Below, piece by piece: positions 34,797-44,380 of a stretch of 48,694 bases of DNA; position 1 is the stretch's first letter; each line of letters starts with the position of its first letter. The DNA comes from Succinivibrio dextrinosolvens DSM 3072 (GTDB lineage Bacteria > Pseudomonadota > Gammaproteobacteria > Enterobacterales > Succinivibrionaceae), in contig NZ_FUXX01000016.1 in NCBI RefSeq assembly GCF_900167015.1, positions 1 through 48,694 of the forward strand, written 5' to 3'. Made by a program: the position numbers and the translations under genes. The notes under the pieces are model-generated. The model was not told the DNA's origin, did no database searches, and worked only from the letters and a program-made list of their open reading frames with translations.

Positions 34797-35968
34797 CAAA
34801 TCTTTCCTGCAACTTTAGATTTCCAATAATCAATCCACTGAGATCTTGTCTTAAAATCTGCATCTTTTTCAAAATTTTTTATTCCTGAAGAAAATGTATT
34901 TTTTAAATCTAAAATTGCGGTAGCCACGACAAGACCATTCCCAAAACCTGAGCATAAATAAGGTTTAGTCTCTAGTTTTGACTCCTCTTTTGATAAAATC
35001 TCGGATAAAACAGAAGGAATTGAACACATTGTGTTATTACCGTAGTTTTCAAAAACAGAACAAGGTGCATCTTCAATACTAAATCCAGCAGCACAGGCAA
35101 CTGTCTGAACAATTTGCTTATTCGCCTGATGAAGACAGCACTTGGCTATGTCAGAGTGTTTATATCCAGAAAAAGATAGAACAGATTTAATCTGCTCAGG
35201 AACTTTATTCATTGTGAATTCGAATACAGCATCTCCATCCATATGACCTGCCATAAGACGGGTTAAATAACCTGCTTTTGAAGTGAATTTATCAACAAGA
35301 GGGGCATTAAATGGATCATCTGGTGGAAGATTATGATTATATCTTAATCGACAACCACCAGCAGGAGAAATAATTGTGTCAAAACCAGAACTAAAAGTAG
35401 ATACTCCAAAAAAGGATTCAATTTGTTCTTCTGAGAATTCAATAAAAGTTGCACTTCCGCCATCTCCAAAAATAGGAGCTAAGTTTCGATCCTTTATATT
35501 AATTCCAACAGAAGGAGTATCTGCATTTAAAAGAAGAATTCTTTTAATCCCCCCACTCTCAATCATCTGTGAGCACAAAAACAGACCATAAACCCATCCG
35601 GCACACCCCTGCAAAACACTTGTGCAGATACAATCTGGAGATAATCCTAATTTATGGTGAATCTCATAAGCATCAACAGGCCCCGGATACGAAAGCTTCT
35701 GATGAACGTATATGAGTGCATCTATACTTCCTTTCTCAATTGACTGTTCTTCAAATAAGTTATTAGCCGCCGCAATTGCCAAATCTGAGGGAGTAACATC
35801 TTCATCTGCGGTTCTTCTTTTGAAAAAACCTACAATTTTTCTCATTCTATCTATTTTTTTTATGTTATTGTCATAATACATAGCCTCATCATAGATAGAT
35901 ATTTCGTGCTCTGGTACCACAACAGAAATCGCAGAAACCTTAACATGATTAAATTTATAAAAGGACAT
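34796..35968 (-). CDS. 3-oxoacyl-ACP synthase III (KAS III), second copy
   Basis: The 390-residue protein has intact KAS III residues: Cys122 in LQGCAGWVYGL, His280 in CCLHQANKQIV and Asn311 in NYGNNTMCSIP. About 70 residues longer than FabH, it has an insertion near 200-235 and a C-terminal tail of about 45 residues ending in WIDYWKSKVAGKI. It is the first gene of the operon, about 120 bases after a sigma28-type promoter. It is only distantly similar to the KAS III at 28289, so the two may use different primers or extend successive cycles. Confidence 0.87.
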   Translation of the reverse strand: MSFYKFNHVKVSAISVVVPEHEISIYDEAMYYDNNIKKIDRMRKIVGFFKRRTADEDVTPSDLAIAAANNLFEEQSIEKGSIDALIYVHQKLSYPGPVDAYEIHHKLGLSPDCICTSVLQGCAGWVYGLFLCSQMIESGGIKRILLLNADTPSVGINIKDRNLAPIFGDGGSATFIEFSEEQIESFFGVSTFSSGFDTIISPAGGCRLRYNHNLPPDDPFNAPLVDKFTSKAGYLTRLMAGHMDGDAVFEFTMNKVPEQIKSVLSFSGYKHSDIAKCCLHQANKQIVQTVACAAGFSIEDAPCSVFENYGNNTMCSIPSVLSEILSKEESKLETKPYLCSGFGNGLVVATAILDLKNTFSSGIKNFEKDADFKTRSQWIDYWKSKVAGKI

Positions 35969-36343
35969 AAATACACCCTCTGAAACATATTTGTTTTATA
36001 AATACAGCAAACTCTGTTTTGCTAAAAAAAAACGAATCATAAAAAGAAAAAAAAATAAAAGAATGAATTCGAGAAAAGGCCTACCTTAATCTATTATCGT
36101 AACAGTTAGAAATAAATTTAAAACCAATTTCTATAGTTATACATACAACACTTAAAAAAAATCAAATATACCAAACAAGAAATCTCGTTCTCTCCATTTT
36201 TTCACAATTGAAAAATAAAAAAAAAGCGAACGCTCACAATAAAGAGTTTGACAACCTCATAAAAGATACAGATACTAGGCTCCATACATTTTTATGGGAA
36301 TATTCCCTCATCGAACCATGTTTCGAGAAAAGAAATAGTATTT
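35969..36343. other. AT-rich intergenic region upstream of the acyl operon
   Basis: It holds the sigma28-type promoter at 36094-36120, an AGCAAA/TTTGCT inverted repeat near 36004-36024 with A-rich flanks, and a GGGAATATTCCC palindrome near 36297. I see no gene with a ribosome binding site. Confidence 0.4.
36094..36120 (-). promoter_or_regulatory. sigma28 (FliA) promoter of the acyl operon
   Basis: On the minus strand TAAA (36120-36117) is followed after exactly 15 bases by TACGATAA (36101-36094), against TAAA-N15-GCCGATAA, so 10 of 12 positions match. The start would be near 36087, about 120 bases before the KAS III ATG. The distance is long but no other promoter is as good. Confidence 0.6.
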
Positions 36344-38572
36344 TCACTCGTACCTCTTCACAAATGTTTTCAGAGGATCGTCAAACAGGGTTCTGATAAT
36401 CTCAAATTTACCCGGGAATGGAGGAGCCTTACCATAGGATGTATCCATTCCTACCTGACAATCTTTAAAATATTTTCTATGATCCCACATGGCATAATCA
36501 GGTAGATAAGAGAATAGCACCTGAGCTTCATTTAAGAAGTCTTTCACCAGACTCATAATCCTGTTGGCAGCCTCTATACATTTAGACTCATCTGCGCAGT
36601 GATAAAGAGCTCTTGAAACCAGAATAAACAGATTCTGAATACTGCCATTTAAGACAGATCCATAGTAGAATGTTTCTCTGTCATTCATAAGATCAGATAT
36701 ATATTCTGAAAGCTTTACCATCACCTTAACATAATCAACTCTATTATCTGGCAGGTTATCAAGTATATTAAGAGATTTCTGACAGATTTCATTAAACTTC
36801 ACAGAATCAAAGAGCTTGCTGAAGGCATGTTCAGGGAAGTGTAAAACAGCAGTTTTCTCCCCAATTACATATTCAGAGAACTTCTGTTTATCAATATCAG
36901 GCTTTGCTGAAAACTCTTTGATAAGATCTTCAGAATGAGTAGGAATGGTATTCTCCATAAAAATACCATCAGAACAGTTATGACAGACAAGCTTTTCATT
37001 GTTTAGTTTCTCCATCTGCAACAGGAAGCTTATATTATGCCCCGACATGACAAAAAAGAAACTGCTCTCACATTGTCCACCGAAATTACCCGGCAGAACT
37101 TTCTCTATCTGATAAGGACCAGCATTATCCACAACACCTCTGTTGGTGTACAGGGTGGTGTAGGAGGAGTGCATATTGTTAGTACCTATCTTTTTACCGT
37201 TATCAACTCCGAAAAGATAGATATTTTCAAACCCAAAGTAGATGGCAGAAGCCAGTCCCGCATTTCCTACCACAGGATTTGACAGCTTTATCTCCTGTAT
37301 TTTTTCAAGCTCAGGATAATAAGCGGTTAAATAAGGGAAAAACGGTTCATCATTCTTGGCAAAAATAGCTGAGTTCTTAAAATATTTAAGAGTATTTCTG
37401 TGGCAGGTATCTGATGCAACAATGATAATATCCTGTAAAAACTTCTGATCTGGAATAACACCAAGAGTTGAATCTCCAACGTTAAACGTTCTTTCCAGAT
37501 TTACATAAAAATCAGGTTTTATCCCTGCATGGTAAAGAGAATCAATAGCCGTTCCACAGGCGACTACAATTGCCTTATCCTGATATTTTCTTAAAAAAGG
37601 AATATCGTGATCGAAGGATGGACCAGCACCAATTACAAATACAGGCAAATCTTTATATTCTTTCTTTAAAGGCTTATTTAAGACAAACCTATGCTTGTTA
37701 TTTATAAGCTCAATGCCCTGACTTGTCGCAAACAGGTGATCATCAAAGAAGCCTATGGCTTCGTGGATCTGATCAAAGTGTTTTTTTATCTCATCCCAGG
37801 TCTTCCTGGTCTCATCATTTATGTAATGAATATATGTAAACCAGGAGCCGGATAAGAACAGACCAGATTTCTTATAGGCAGATTCTATATCTAAAAATAG
37901 ATGATCTGTATCAACTCCGATAATAAAATGAATCAGATGCTCACTTTCATGCAGATAATCAAGAAGATTACTCCAGTCAAAAGCAAACATTGAAGCATAA
38001 AACAGGTCTGGATCAGGTTCAACCAGTACCAGATTCTCAATCTCAACCTGTTCATAGAGTCTTGCAAGATGATAGCCAAGACCTATACCAATCATCAGGC
38101 AGTTTGGGAATGACTTAATATCCTTTATTAAAAGCTCTTTATCTCTAGGTAGGGAATTCTCAATCGCCACAGCTTGGTTACTGTATTTAAAATGAATCTG
38201 CCCATATGGGTCAAATTCTTTCTGATATTTGGTCTGCTGAACTTTGGCCTCTGACAGAAACTTATCCATCTCCTCCTGACAGTACTGGATAGGGTCTTCA
38301 GTTTTATAAAAGAATTCATTCTTCTGAGTAAATATCAGGTTAGGAATGCCGTTTGTGGTACAGAAGAATTCAAAACTTTTGACAGGGGTATAAGACTCAA
38401 ATCTTTTGGCTATATCTGGGTAGTACTTTTTAAATGACTCCAAGTTATTACAGAATCTCTCTTCGAGAAACTGATACATATCAGACTGGATTTTCTTTAA
38501 TTCAGCAAGATTCTGTACAGATAATTCCTGATTATTCTCGGAGCTGATTTCATTTCCTTTATTCTTTTGCAT
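36344..38572 (-). CDS. Maf-family flagellin glycosyltransferase
   Basis: Motility-associated factor (Maf/PseE) proteins transfer nonulosonic or similar sugars to flagellin serine or threonine in the cytoplasm. This 742-residue protein shows the MAF/DUF115 core LMIGIGLGYHLARLYEQVEI, VFVIGAGPSFDHDIPFLRKY and ACGTAIDSLYHAGIKPDFYV, with long helical ends. It diverges from its paralogue at 38790. No signal peptide is seen. It lies upstream of, and on the same strand as, the acyl operon but is separated from it by 375 bases. Confidence 0.87.
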   Translation of the reverse strand: MQKNKGNEISSENNQELSVQNLAELKKIQSDMYQFLEERFCNNLESFKKYYPDIAKRFESYTPVKSFEFFCTTNGIPNLIFTQKNEFFYKTEDPIQYCQEEMDKFLSEAKVQQTKYQKEFDPYGQIHFKYSNQAVAIENSLPRDKELLIKDIKSFPNCLMIGIGLGYHLARLYEQVEIENLVLVEPDPDLFYASMFAFDWSNLLDYLHESEHLIHFIIGVDTDHLFLDIESAYKKSGLFLSGSWFTYIHYINDETRKTWDEIKKHFDQIHEAIGFFDDHLFATSQGIELINNKHRFVLNKPLKKEYKDLPVFVIGAGPSFDHDIPFLRKYQDKAIVVACGTAIDSLYHAGIKPDFYVNLERTFNVGDSTLGVIPDQKFLQDIIIVASDTCHRNTLKYFKNSAIFAKNDEPFFPYLTAYYPELEKIQEIKLSNPVVGNAGLASAIYFGFENIYLFGVDNGKKIGTNNMHSSYTTLYTNRGVVDNAGPYQIEKVLPGNFGGQCESSFFFVMSGHNISFLLQMEKLNNEKLVCHNCSDGIFMENTIPTHSEDLIKEFSAKPDIDKQKFSEYVIGEKTAVLHFPEHAFSKLFDSVKFNEICQKSLNILDNLPDNRVDYVKVMVKLSEYISDLMNDRETFYYGSVLNGSIQNLFILVSRALYHCADESKCIEAANRIMSLVKDFLNEAQVLFSYLPDYAMWDHRKYFKDCQVGMDTSYGKAPPFPGKFEIIRTLFDDPLKTFVKRYE

Positions 38573-38789
38573 AAATCACAAGCCTGTCTTATTTCCTGTT
38601 TAGTGGTCAAAAAACTAAGTGATAGAGATATTCTTTTGTATCTAGTTTACAAGAACCAATTATTACAAACTCCAATACAGATTTGATTTTTCTTATTCAT
38701 TTTTGGAGTAAAGTCTAAAACGCAGAACAATAATAAATGATATGATAGGAAAAACAAATAACTATCTCAAATACAAGATTTTTTTATAA
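38573..38789. promoter_or_regulatory. divergent promoter region of the two Maf genes
   Basis: The 217 bases between the divergent Maf genes must hold both promoters. TAAAG near 38712 with AATAATAAATGA downstream resembles a sigma28 element but matches poorly. I could not settle a promoter on either strand. Confidence 0.3.
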
Positions 38790-41054
38790 ATGACAGAACA
38801 ACAGATTAACCCATTCATACACAAAGATTCAGAATTAGAACAGCTTGAAAAAAAGTATTCTGATATCTTTATTAAAAGTCTTGAAGACCTCCATGAAATA
38901 ACCTCTCTGCAGCAGGTTATGAAAGAAGGACTTAAGGATCGTTTTAACAGAAATATGGAAGCTTTTAGGAAATATATTCCAGATGTAGCCAAAACATTTG
39001 AAAAATACACCCCTAAAACAAATATGGACTTTTTCTGTCTAAAAAATGAAATTCCAAATCTGATTTTTACAGACAGCAATGATATTCTGTATAAAACAGC
39101 AGATCCTTTTGAGCTAACTCATAATCAGATTTCAAATATCATAAACAATTCAAACATCAACCAGTTAAGGTATCAGGTTGAGTATGACCCATATGGTCAG
39201 CTTCATTTTAAATACAACAACAGACTTGTTGAAATTGAACAGTCTGTTATCAGAGATAAAACTGTTACTCCCAAGCAGATCGAATCTCTTCCAAACTGTG
39301 TAATGCTTGGAATTGGACTGGGATATCCACTTGCTGATCTTTACAATCAGGTAGAAATAGCCAACCTGATTATTGTGGAACCAAATACTGATATATTCTA
39401 CGCATCGTTACAGGCTTTCGAATGGGCTCCTTTTCTAGATTACATATTTGAAAACAAGCTTGGAATTCATCTGATGCTGGGGCAGAATTCAGATCAGTTC
39501 TTTATTGATCTGGAAAGATTCTATGAACGTCATGGAAGATTCCTTTCTGGAACCTGGCTTGGATTTATCCATTATTCCAACAAAAAAGTAAAAGAATTCA
39601 TTTCATTATTTGATAAGCACTACAGATCAATTAATGCAGCAATGGGCTTTACCGATGATCATCTTTTCGGAGCATCCCATGCATGTTATGCAGTCTTAAA
39701 TGAAAAGAACTTTGTTTTAAATACCCCATTAAAAGAAGAATACAAAAACAAACCTGTATTTATCATCGGTTCTGGTCCATCTTTAGATCACGATATTCCT
39801 TTTATTCGTAAATATCAGGATAAGGCAGTTATTATTGCCTGTGGAACAGCAATAGATGCTTTATACCATGCGGGAATAAAACCAGATTTTTATGCTAATA
39901 CCGAAAGAACTCCACAGATAAAACAAGCTCTAAGCACAATTTCTGATAAAGAGTTTTTTGATGATATTGTTCTTTTAACCGGTGATGTATGCCATCCATA
40001 TACCTTAAACGAATTTAAGCATACAGCTATATTCGGTAAGCCAGATGAACCATTCTATCCATATTTTGCAATGAATTTTCCTGAGTTCAGAAAAGTTCAG
40101 CACATTCAGCTTATGAACCCGCTTGTCGGTAATATGGGACTATCCGGAGCAGTATACTTCGGGTTTAACAATCTCTATCTGTTTGGATTAGATAACGGTA
40201 AAAAGACTGGTACTAATTCAATGCATTCAGAATTCACCACTCTGTACAAGGAAAGAGGTGTTGGAGATACAGGAGGAAACTATACTATCACCAAGACCGT
40301 TCCAGCTAATTTCGGTGGAACATGTGAAACAGGATATCTTTTTGATCTATCAAGAAGAAATATGGATTTTGTGCTGCAGATGGAAAAGCTTGGCAGACCT
40401 GATCTTGTCTGTCATAACTGTTCTGATGGAGCATTGCTTGAACAGGCACAACCAGTTCACAGTGAAGATTTGAACAACATTTTTGATAAGCTTCCTGATA
40501 TAGATAAAAAAGAATTATTCACTTATATAACACAGGAGAAAACATCTAAAATCAGCCTTTCAAAGGAGCTGATTACAAAGGCTTTCAATAATGAGATCTT
40601 TACTCAAACCTGTAACAAAATAAAGTCCATAATACTCAAAAAACCAGACAACAGAGTTGATTACATAAAGAATATGGAAACAGTTTCCGAGGTTCTTTAT
40701 TACCTGAAAACGGATCCATCAACATATTTCTACGGAGCATCATTAGAAGGTTCGATACAGACCTTCTTTATGCAGATCGCAAGAATGCTTTATCACAGCA
40801 GAGATGAAAAAGCATGTATAGCTCTTGCTGACAAGGGAATGGACGTTATCGCAGACTTTCTGGATGAAATTCCTAACCTGTTCAGTCATATGCCTTTCAT
40901 ATACCTAGGAGAGCATCAGAAAATCTATAAGGATGGAAAGGTTGGAATTGATATGCCTAACTGTAAGGCGCCAAATCTGCCTCAGATGCAGATTCTGGTA
41001 AAGGATGACGGATATAGAGATCCTTTATCTAAGTTTATAAAAAAACACGAGTAA
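38790..41054 (+). CDS. Maf-family flagellin glycosyltransferase, second copy
   Basis: The 754-residue protein is a paralogue of the product at 36344 and collinear with it: EIPNLIFTDSNDILYKTADP, VMLGIGLGYPLADLYNQVEI, VFIIGSGPSLDHDIPFIRKY and CGTAIDALYHAGIKPDFYAN. Both end with a related block (APPFPGKFEI there, APNLPQMQIL here). Two Maf proteins may recognise different flagellins or different sugars. It lies on the plus strand and reads toward the structured RNA at 41341. Confidence 0.87.
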   Translation: MTEQQINPFIHKDSELEQLEKKYSDIFIKSLEDLHEITSLQQVMKEGLKDRFNRNMEAFRKYIPDVAKTFEKYTPKTNMDFFCLKNEIPNLIFTDSNDILYKTADPFELTHNQISNIINNSNINQLRYQVEYDPYGQLHFKYNNRLVEIEQSVIRDKTVTPKQIESLPNCVMLGIGLGYPLADLYNQVEIANLIIVEPNTDIFYASLQAFEWAPFLDYIFENKLGIHLMLGQNSDQFFIDLERFYERHGRFLSGTWLGFIHYSNKKVKEFISLFDKHYRSINAAMGFTDDHLFGASHACYAVLNEKNFVLNTPLKEEYKNKPVFIIGSGPSLDHDIPFIRKYQDKAVIIACGTAIDALYHAGIKPDFYANTERTPQIKQALSTISDKEFFDDIVLLTGDVCHPYTLNEFKHTAIFGKPDEPFYPYFAMNFPEFRKVQHIQLMNPLVGNMGLSGAVYFGFNNLYLFGLDNGKKTGTNSMHSEFTTLYKERGVGDTGGNYTITKTVPANFGGTCETGYLFDLSRRNMDFVLQMEKLGRPDLVCHNCSDGALLEQAQPVHSEDLNNIFDKLPDIDKKELFTYITQEKTSKISLSKELITKAFNNEIFTQTCNKIKSIILKKPDNRVDYIKNMETVSEVLYYLKTDPSTYFYGASLEGSIQTFFMQIARMLYHSRDEKACIALADKGMDVIADFLDEIPNLFSHMPFIYLGEHQKIYKDGKVGIDMPNCKAPNLPQMQILVKDDGYRDPLSKFIKKHE

Positions 41055-41340
41055 AACTCATTAACGGCTTCGGCATGAAAATGCGGAACATCTCATTTAT
41101 TACTTATATATTCAAGAATCCAAGTAGGCTATACCCAAGATATTGAGAAATATGATTTCGAAAAAAAATTAGTAACTCTTCTACAAGGAGTACAGAATTT
41201 TTCAAATTTATTCTTTTCTTGTTTGATTAGAATTCTTAATATTGGATTTTTGTAAAAGTGACAATGCAATTTTTCAAATAAGAGATAAAAACGTAAATTA
41301 ATAAAGAGATAACAAAACAAACAGAAAAAGGAATGTAATA
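41055..41340. other. AT-rich intergenic region after the second Maf gene
   Basis: A small GCAT-GAAA-ATGC hairpin near 41071-41082 follows the Maf stop. The rest, 41100-41340, is AT-rich with no coding ORF. The promoter of the following RNA is likely near 41332-41345 (TAATAAT or TATAAG). Confidence 0.35.
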
Positions 41341-41345
41341 ATATA

Positions 41346-41552
41346 AGCGCGCGGTTTTCCCGCAAGGGTGGCTCTAGCTCATACTAGAGTCATTTCCGCT
41401 GACCCTAGTAGGTAGAGCCTTGTAATAAACGAAAGATAAGGTTTCAAAATGAAATATATCTTTATATTTATTATCCTGGTTTTACTATTCTGGTGTCCAG
41501 CCGCTTGGTAAAACCGCAGTCAAGGGTGGAGAGAAATCTCTGCCCTTTGTCT
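41346..41552 (+). ncRNA. structured RNA with alternative stems and a 20-codon ORF
   Basis: Several stems can form. A CCC-GCAA-GGG stem with a GNRA loop lies at 41359-41368. An 8-bp hairpin (41370-41377 with 41384-41391) competes with pairing of GGCTCTA (41370-41376) to TAGAGCC (41413-41419). GCGGTTTT (41351-41358) is complementary to AAAACCGC (41510-41517) at the ORF stop. A terminator-like hairpin follows at 41521-41549. CAAGGGTGG occurs twice, at 41363-41371 and 41521-41529. Competing stems and 5'-3' pairing are known in toxin mRNAs and leaders; which this is remains unknown. Confidence 0.5.
41449..41511 (+). CDS. 20-residue hydrophobic peptide
   Basis: An ATG at 41449 is preceded by AAGATAAGG at a spacing of about 7 bases, a good ribosome binding site. 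The peptide starts MKYIFIFIIL and ends WCPAAW before TAA at 41509-41511. It is one hydrophobic segment with a Lys near the start, like membrane-active type I toxins (Ibs, Ldr) or a leader peptide. No antisense promoter is established. Conservation elsewhere would decide if it is real. Confidence 0.45.
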   Translation: MKYIFIFIILVLLFWCPAAW

Positions 41553-41556
41553 TTAT
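41521..41556 (+). terminator. terminator-like hairpin after the micro-ORF
   Basis: CAAGGG pairs with CCCTTTG and an inner AGAG/CTCT stem closes an AAAT loop, followed by TCTTTATTAT. The T-run is interrupted. Confidence 0.5.
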
Positions 41557-41573
41557 TATAGCCTAAAAAATTC

Positions 41574-41604
41574 AAAAACTCACATTCTGTATAAAGCTGT
41601 GAGT
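41574..41604. terminator. terminator for clpB and the upstream RNA
   Basis: An ACTCACA/TGTGAGT stem with a 13-base loop has A-rich sequence on its left, which gives TTTTTGAATTTTTT on the minus strand after clpB. On the plus strand ATTATTTT follows. Confidence 0.65.
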
Positions 41605-41638
41605 ATTATTTTGATAGGATAATGATGCTATACAACAG

Positions 41639-41683
41639 ACCTCGCCATAAGATTCTGACTTAAGGTCAAAACGATGGCGAGGT
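41639..41683. repeat. 10-bp perfect inverted repeat after clpB
   Basis: ACCTCGCCAT and ATGGCGAGGT flank 25 bases, about 44 bases after the clpB stop. The stem would be very stable in RNA, though no T-run follows. It could be a 3' stabiliser or half of a two-part terminator with 41574-41604. Confidence 0.55.
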
Positions 41684-41726
41684 TATTCCTAACGTTAATA
41701 CAAATTACACGTTATCAAAAAGCCCA

Positions 41727-44321
41727 TTATGCCTGCTTTACAGCTTTACAGCTGAGCTTGCCATCCTTATCAATCTCAAGATTCAAAGCCTTGTTGGTTG
41801 GAATCTTGCCTGACAACAGCAGCTTAGATAGAGGATCTGCAATCTCATTCTGAATTGCTCTACGTAAAGGTCTTGCACCAAATACAGGATCAAAACCAAC
41901 TGTTGCAACTCTCTCGTAGATACTGTCACCAAGTGATAGCTCAAAGCCTGCATTCTTAAGTCTGTTGGACAGAGTCTCAAGCTGAATCTTGGCAATACTC
42001 TTAATGTGCTCATGATTCAGAGGATGGAATACCACTGTCTCATCAACACGGTTGAGGAATTCAGGTTTAAAGTTCTGTTCAAGGATATTAAGAAGCTTTG
42101 CTTTTATCGCATCATAATCACTCTTGCCACTCTCCTCCTGAATCATTGCTGAGCCAAGATTTGATGTCATGATGATTACTGTATTTCTAAAATCAACAGT
42201 TCTTCCCTGACCATCAGTCAGACGACCATCATCCAGAACCTGCAGAAGAATATTGAAAACGTCAGGATGAGCTTTTTCAATTTCATCCAGAAGGATCACA
42301 GAGTAAGGTCTGCGACGTACTGCTTCTGTCAGATATCCTCCCTGCTCATAACCGACATATCCTGGAGGCGCACCAACCAATCTGGAAACGGTGTGCTTTT
42401 CCATAAACTCAGACATATCGATACGAACCATTGCCTTTTCCGTATCAAACAGGAATTCAGCTAAGGCTTTACACAGCTCAGTCTTACCAACACCAGTTGG
42501 GCCTAGGAACATGAAAGAACCAATTGGTCTGTTTGGATCAGATAGACCTGCTCTGCTACGTCTGATAGCATTGGCAATAGCTTCAACCGCTTCACTCTGT
42601 CCGATAACACGCTTATGCAATGACTCTTCCATTCTCAGAAGTTTTGAACGTTCTCCCTCAAGCATCTTTGATACAGGAATACCGGTAGCTTTAGATACAA
42701 CCTCTGCAATTTCTGCGTCTGTAACCTTGTTACGAACAAGCTGAGTATCAGATCCATTTCCGGAAGCCTCGTTGATTTGTGCAATCTGCTTTTCAAGAGT
42801 TGGGATGATACCGTACTGCAGCTCACTCATTCTGTTAAGATCACTGTTTCTCTTGGCAACATCAAACTCATGACGAGCAGCATCAAGTTTAACCTTCAGC
42901 TTCTGGGTACCATCTAAAATCAGCTTATCGTGCTTCCACATATCGGTGAGTTTTTTGTATTCCTCATCCTTCTGTGCAATTTCTTCATCAATAGCAGCAA
43001 GACGTTTCTTACTTGCATCATCAGTTTCCTTTGCAACGGTCTGACGTTCCATCTTCAGCTGAATAAGACGTCGATCCAGTTTATCCAAAGGCTCAGGCTT
43101 AGAGTCAATCTGCAGTCTGATACTTGCAGCAGCCTCGTCAATAAGGTCAATAGCCTTATCAGGAAGCTGTCTGTCAGATATATATCTGTTGGACAGAGTT
43201 GCTGCTGCTACAATTGCAGGGTCTGTAATCTGAACGTGATGATGAATCTCATAACGCTCTTTAAGGCCACGCAGAATAGCGATTGTGCTCTCAACTGAAG
43301 GCTCCCCAACGAAAACCTTCTGGAAACGACGCTCTAAAGCTGCATCCTTTTCAACATACTGACGGTACTCATCAAGGGTTGTTGCACCCATGCAATGTAA
43401 ATCACCACGAGCCAGAGCAGGTTTCAACATATTGCCAGCATCCATTGAGCCCTCAGACTTACCTGCGCCAACCATGGTATGTAACTCGTCTATGAACAGA
43501 ATGATCTTTCCCTCTTCCTTGGCAAGATCGTTTAAAACTGCCTTTAGACGCTCCTCAAACTCACCACGATATTTTGCACCGGCAATCAGAGCACCTAAAT
43601 CCAGAGATAAAACTCTTTTGTTCTTTAGCCCCTCAGGAACCTCGCCCTTTACAATACGCTGAGCCAAACCTTCAACAATAGCAGTTTTACCTACACCAGG
43701 CTCACCAATTAGTACAGGATTATTCTTGGTTCTTCTCTGCAGAACCTGCATAGTACGACGGATCTCGTCATCTCTACCGATTACAGGATCAAGCTTACCC
43801 TTCTCTGCGCGCTCGGTTAAATCAATGCAGTATTTCTTTAAAGCACCACGGGTGTTTTCTGCATTCTCATCATTAACCTTCTTACCACCACGAATTTCTT
43901 TTAGCGCTGCATTCAGTTTCTCTTTTGTAAGGTTACAACGGGAGAAAATCTCCTTTAATTCGCTGTCTCCTTCCAATGCTGCTAACACAAAGAGTTCAGA
44001 GGAAATATAAGAGTCACCAGCTTTCTGAGCAAGTTTGTCACATAGATTCAATAATCTTCCGGTCTGAGGTGAAAGCTGAATGTCTCCACCAACACCAGAT
44101 ACTTTTGGAAGCTTGTCTAATGCCTTATCTACAAGTAATTTCAATGCAGTAGGATCTGAACCTGCCAATGTAACCAGAGGTCTAATAGCACCATCTTCCT
44201 GTGCCAGAAGAGCTGACATTACATGAATTGGTTCGATAAACTGATTATCATGTCCTACAGCTAAAGATTGAGCATCAGCAAGCGCTTCTTGGAATTTAGC
44301 TGTAAATCTGTCTAAACGCAT
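41727..44321 (-). CDS. clpB: ATP-dependent disaggregase ClpB
   Basis: ClpB pulls apart protein aggregates together with the DnaK system. The 864-residue protein is full length: an N-terminal Clp repeat domain ([20 protein letters not shown]), a first AAA+ domain with GEPGVGKTA and [15 protein letters not shown], a middle coiled-coil region (about 400-530), a second AAA+ domain with GPTGVGKTE and [20 protein letters not shown], and a C-terminal D2-small domain. A sigma32-type promoter lies upstream. It is followed by the hairpins at 41574-41683. Confidence 0.97.
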   Translation of the reverse strand: MRLDRFTAKFQEALADAQSLAVGHDNQFIEPIHVMSALLAQEDGAIRPLVTLAGSDPTALKLLVDKALDKLPKVSGVGGDIQLSPQTGRLLNLCDKLAQKAGDSYISSELFVLAALEGDSELKEIFSRCNLTKEKLNAALKEIRGGKKVNDENAENTRGALKKYCIDLTERAEKGKLDPVIGRDDEIRRTMQVLQRRTKNNPVLIGEPGVGKTAIVEGLAQRIVKGEVPEGLKNKRVLSLDLGALIAGAKYRGEFEERLKAVLNDLAKEEGKIILFIDELHTMVGAGKSEGSMDAGNMLKPALARGDLHCMGATTLDEYRQYVEKDAALERRFQKVFVGEPSVESTIAILRGLKERYEIHHHVQITDPAIVAAATLSNRYISDRQLPDKAIDLIDEAAASIRLQIDSKPEPLDKLDRRLIQLKMERQTVAKETDDASKKRLAAIDEEIAQKDEEYKKLTDMWKHDKLILDGTQKLKVKLDAARHEFDVAKRNSDLNRMSELQYGIIPTLEKQIAQINEASGNGSDTQLVRNKVTDAEIAEVVSKATGIPVSKMLEGERSKLLRMEESLHKRVIGQSEAVEAIANAIRRSRAGLSDPNRPIGSFMFLGPTGVGKTELCKALAEFLFDTEKAMVRIDMSEFMEKHTVSRLVGAPPGYVGYEQGGYLTEAVRRRPYSVILLDEIEKAHPDVFNILLQVLDDGRLTDGQGRTVDFRNTVIIMTSNLGSAMIQEESGKSDYDAIKAKLLNILEQNFKPEFLNRVDETVVFHPLNHEHIKSIAKIQLETLSNRLKNAGFELSLGDSIYERVATVGFDPVFGARPLRRAIQNEIADPLSKLLLSGKIPTNKALNLEIDKDGKLSCKAVKQA

Positions 44322-44332
44322 GATTGATACCT

Positions 44333-44380
44333 CATATTCATATTCTTTCAGTTTACTTATCTTGTCTAAATATGAATATG
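44333..44380. repeat. 12-bp perfect inverted repeat in the clpB leader and promoter
   Basis: CATATTCATATT at 44333-44344 and AATATGAATATG at 44369-44380 are exact complements 24 bases apart. One arm overlaps the sigma32 -10 box; the other abuts the clpB ribosome binding site (GAGG). Confidence 0.6.

Noticed and set aside
36208-36396. A 62-codon ORF on the plus strand overlapping the end of the first Maf gene
   Set aside because: It is AT-rich, has no ribosome binding site and no recognisable domain. It is probably chance.
41129-41365. A 78-codon minus-strand ORF before the structured RNA
   Set aside because: It is rich in Phe, Leu and Cys from AT-rich DNA, has no ribosome binding site and no family resemblance.
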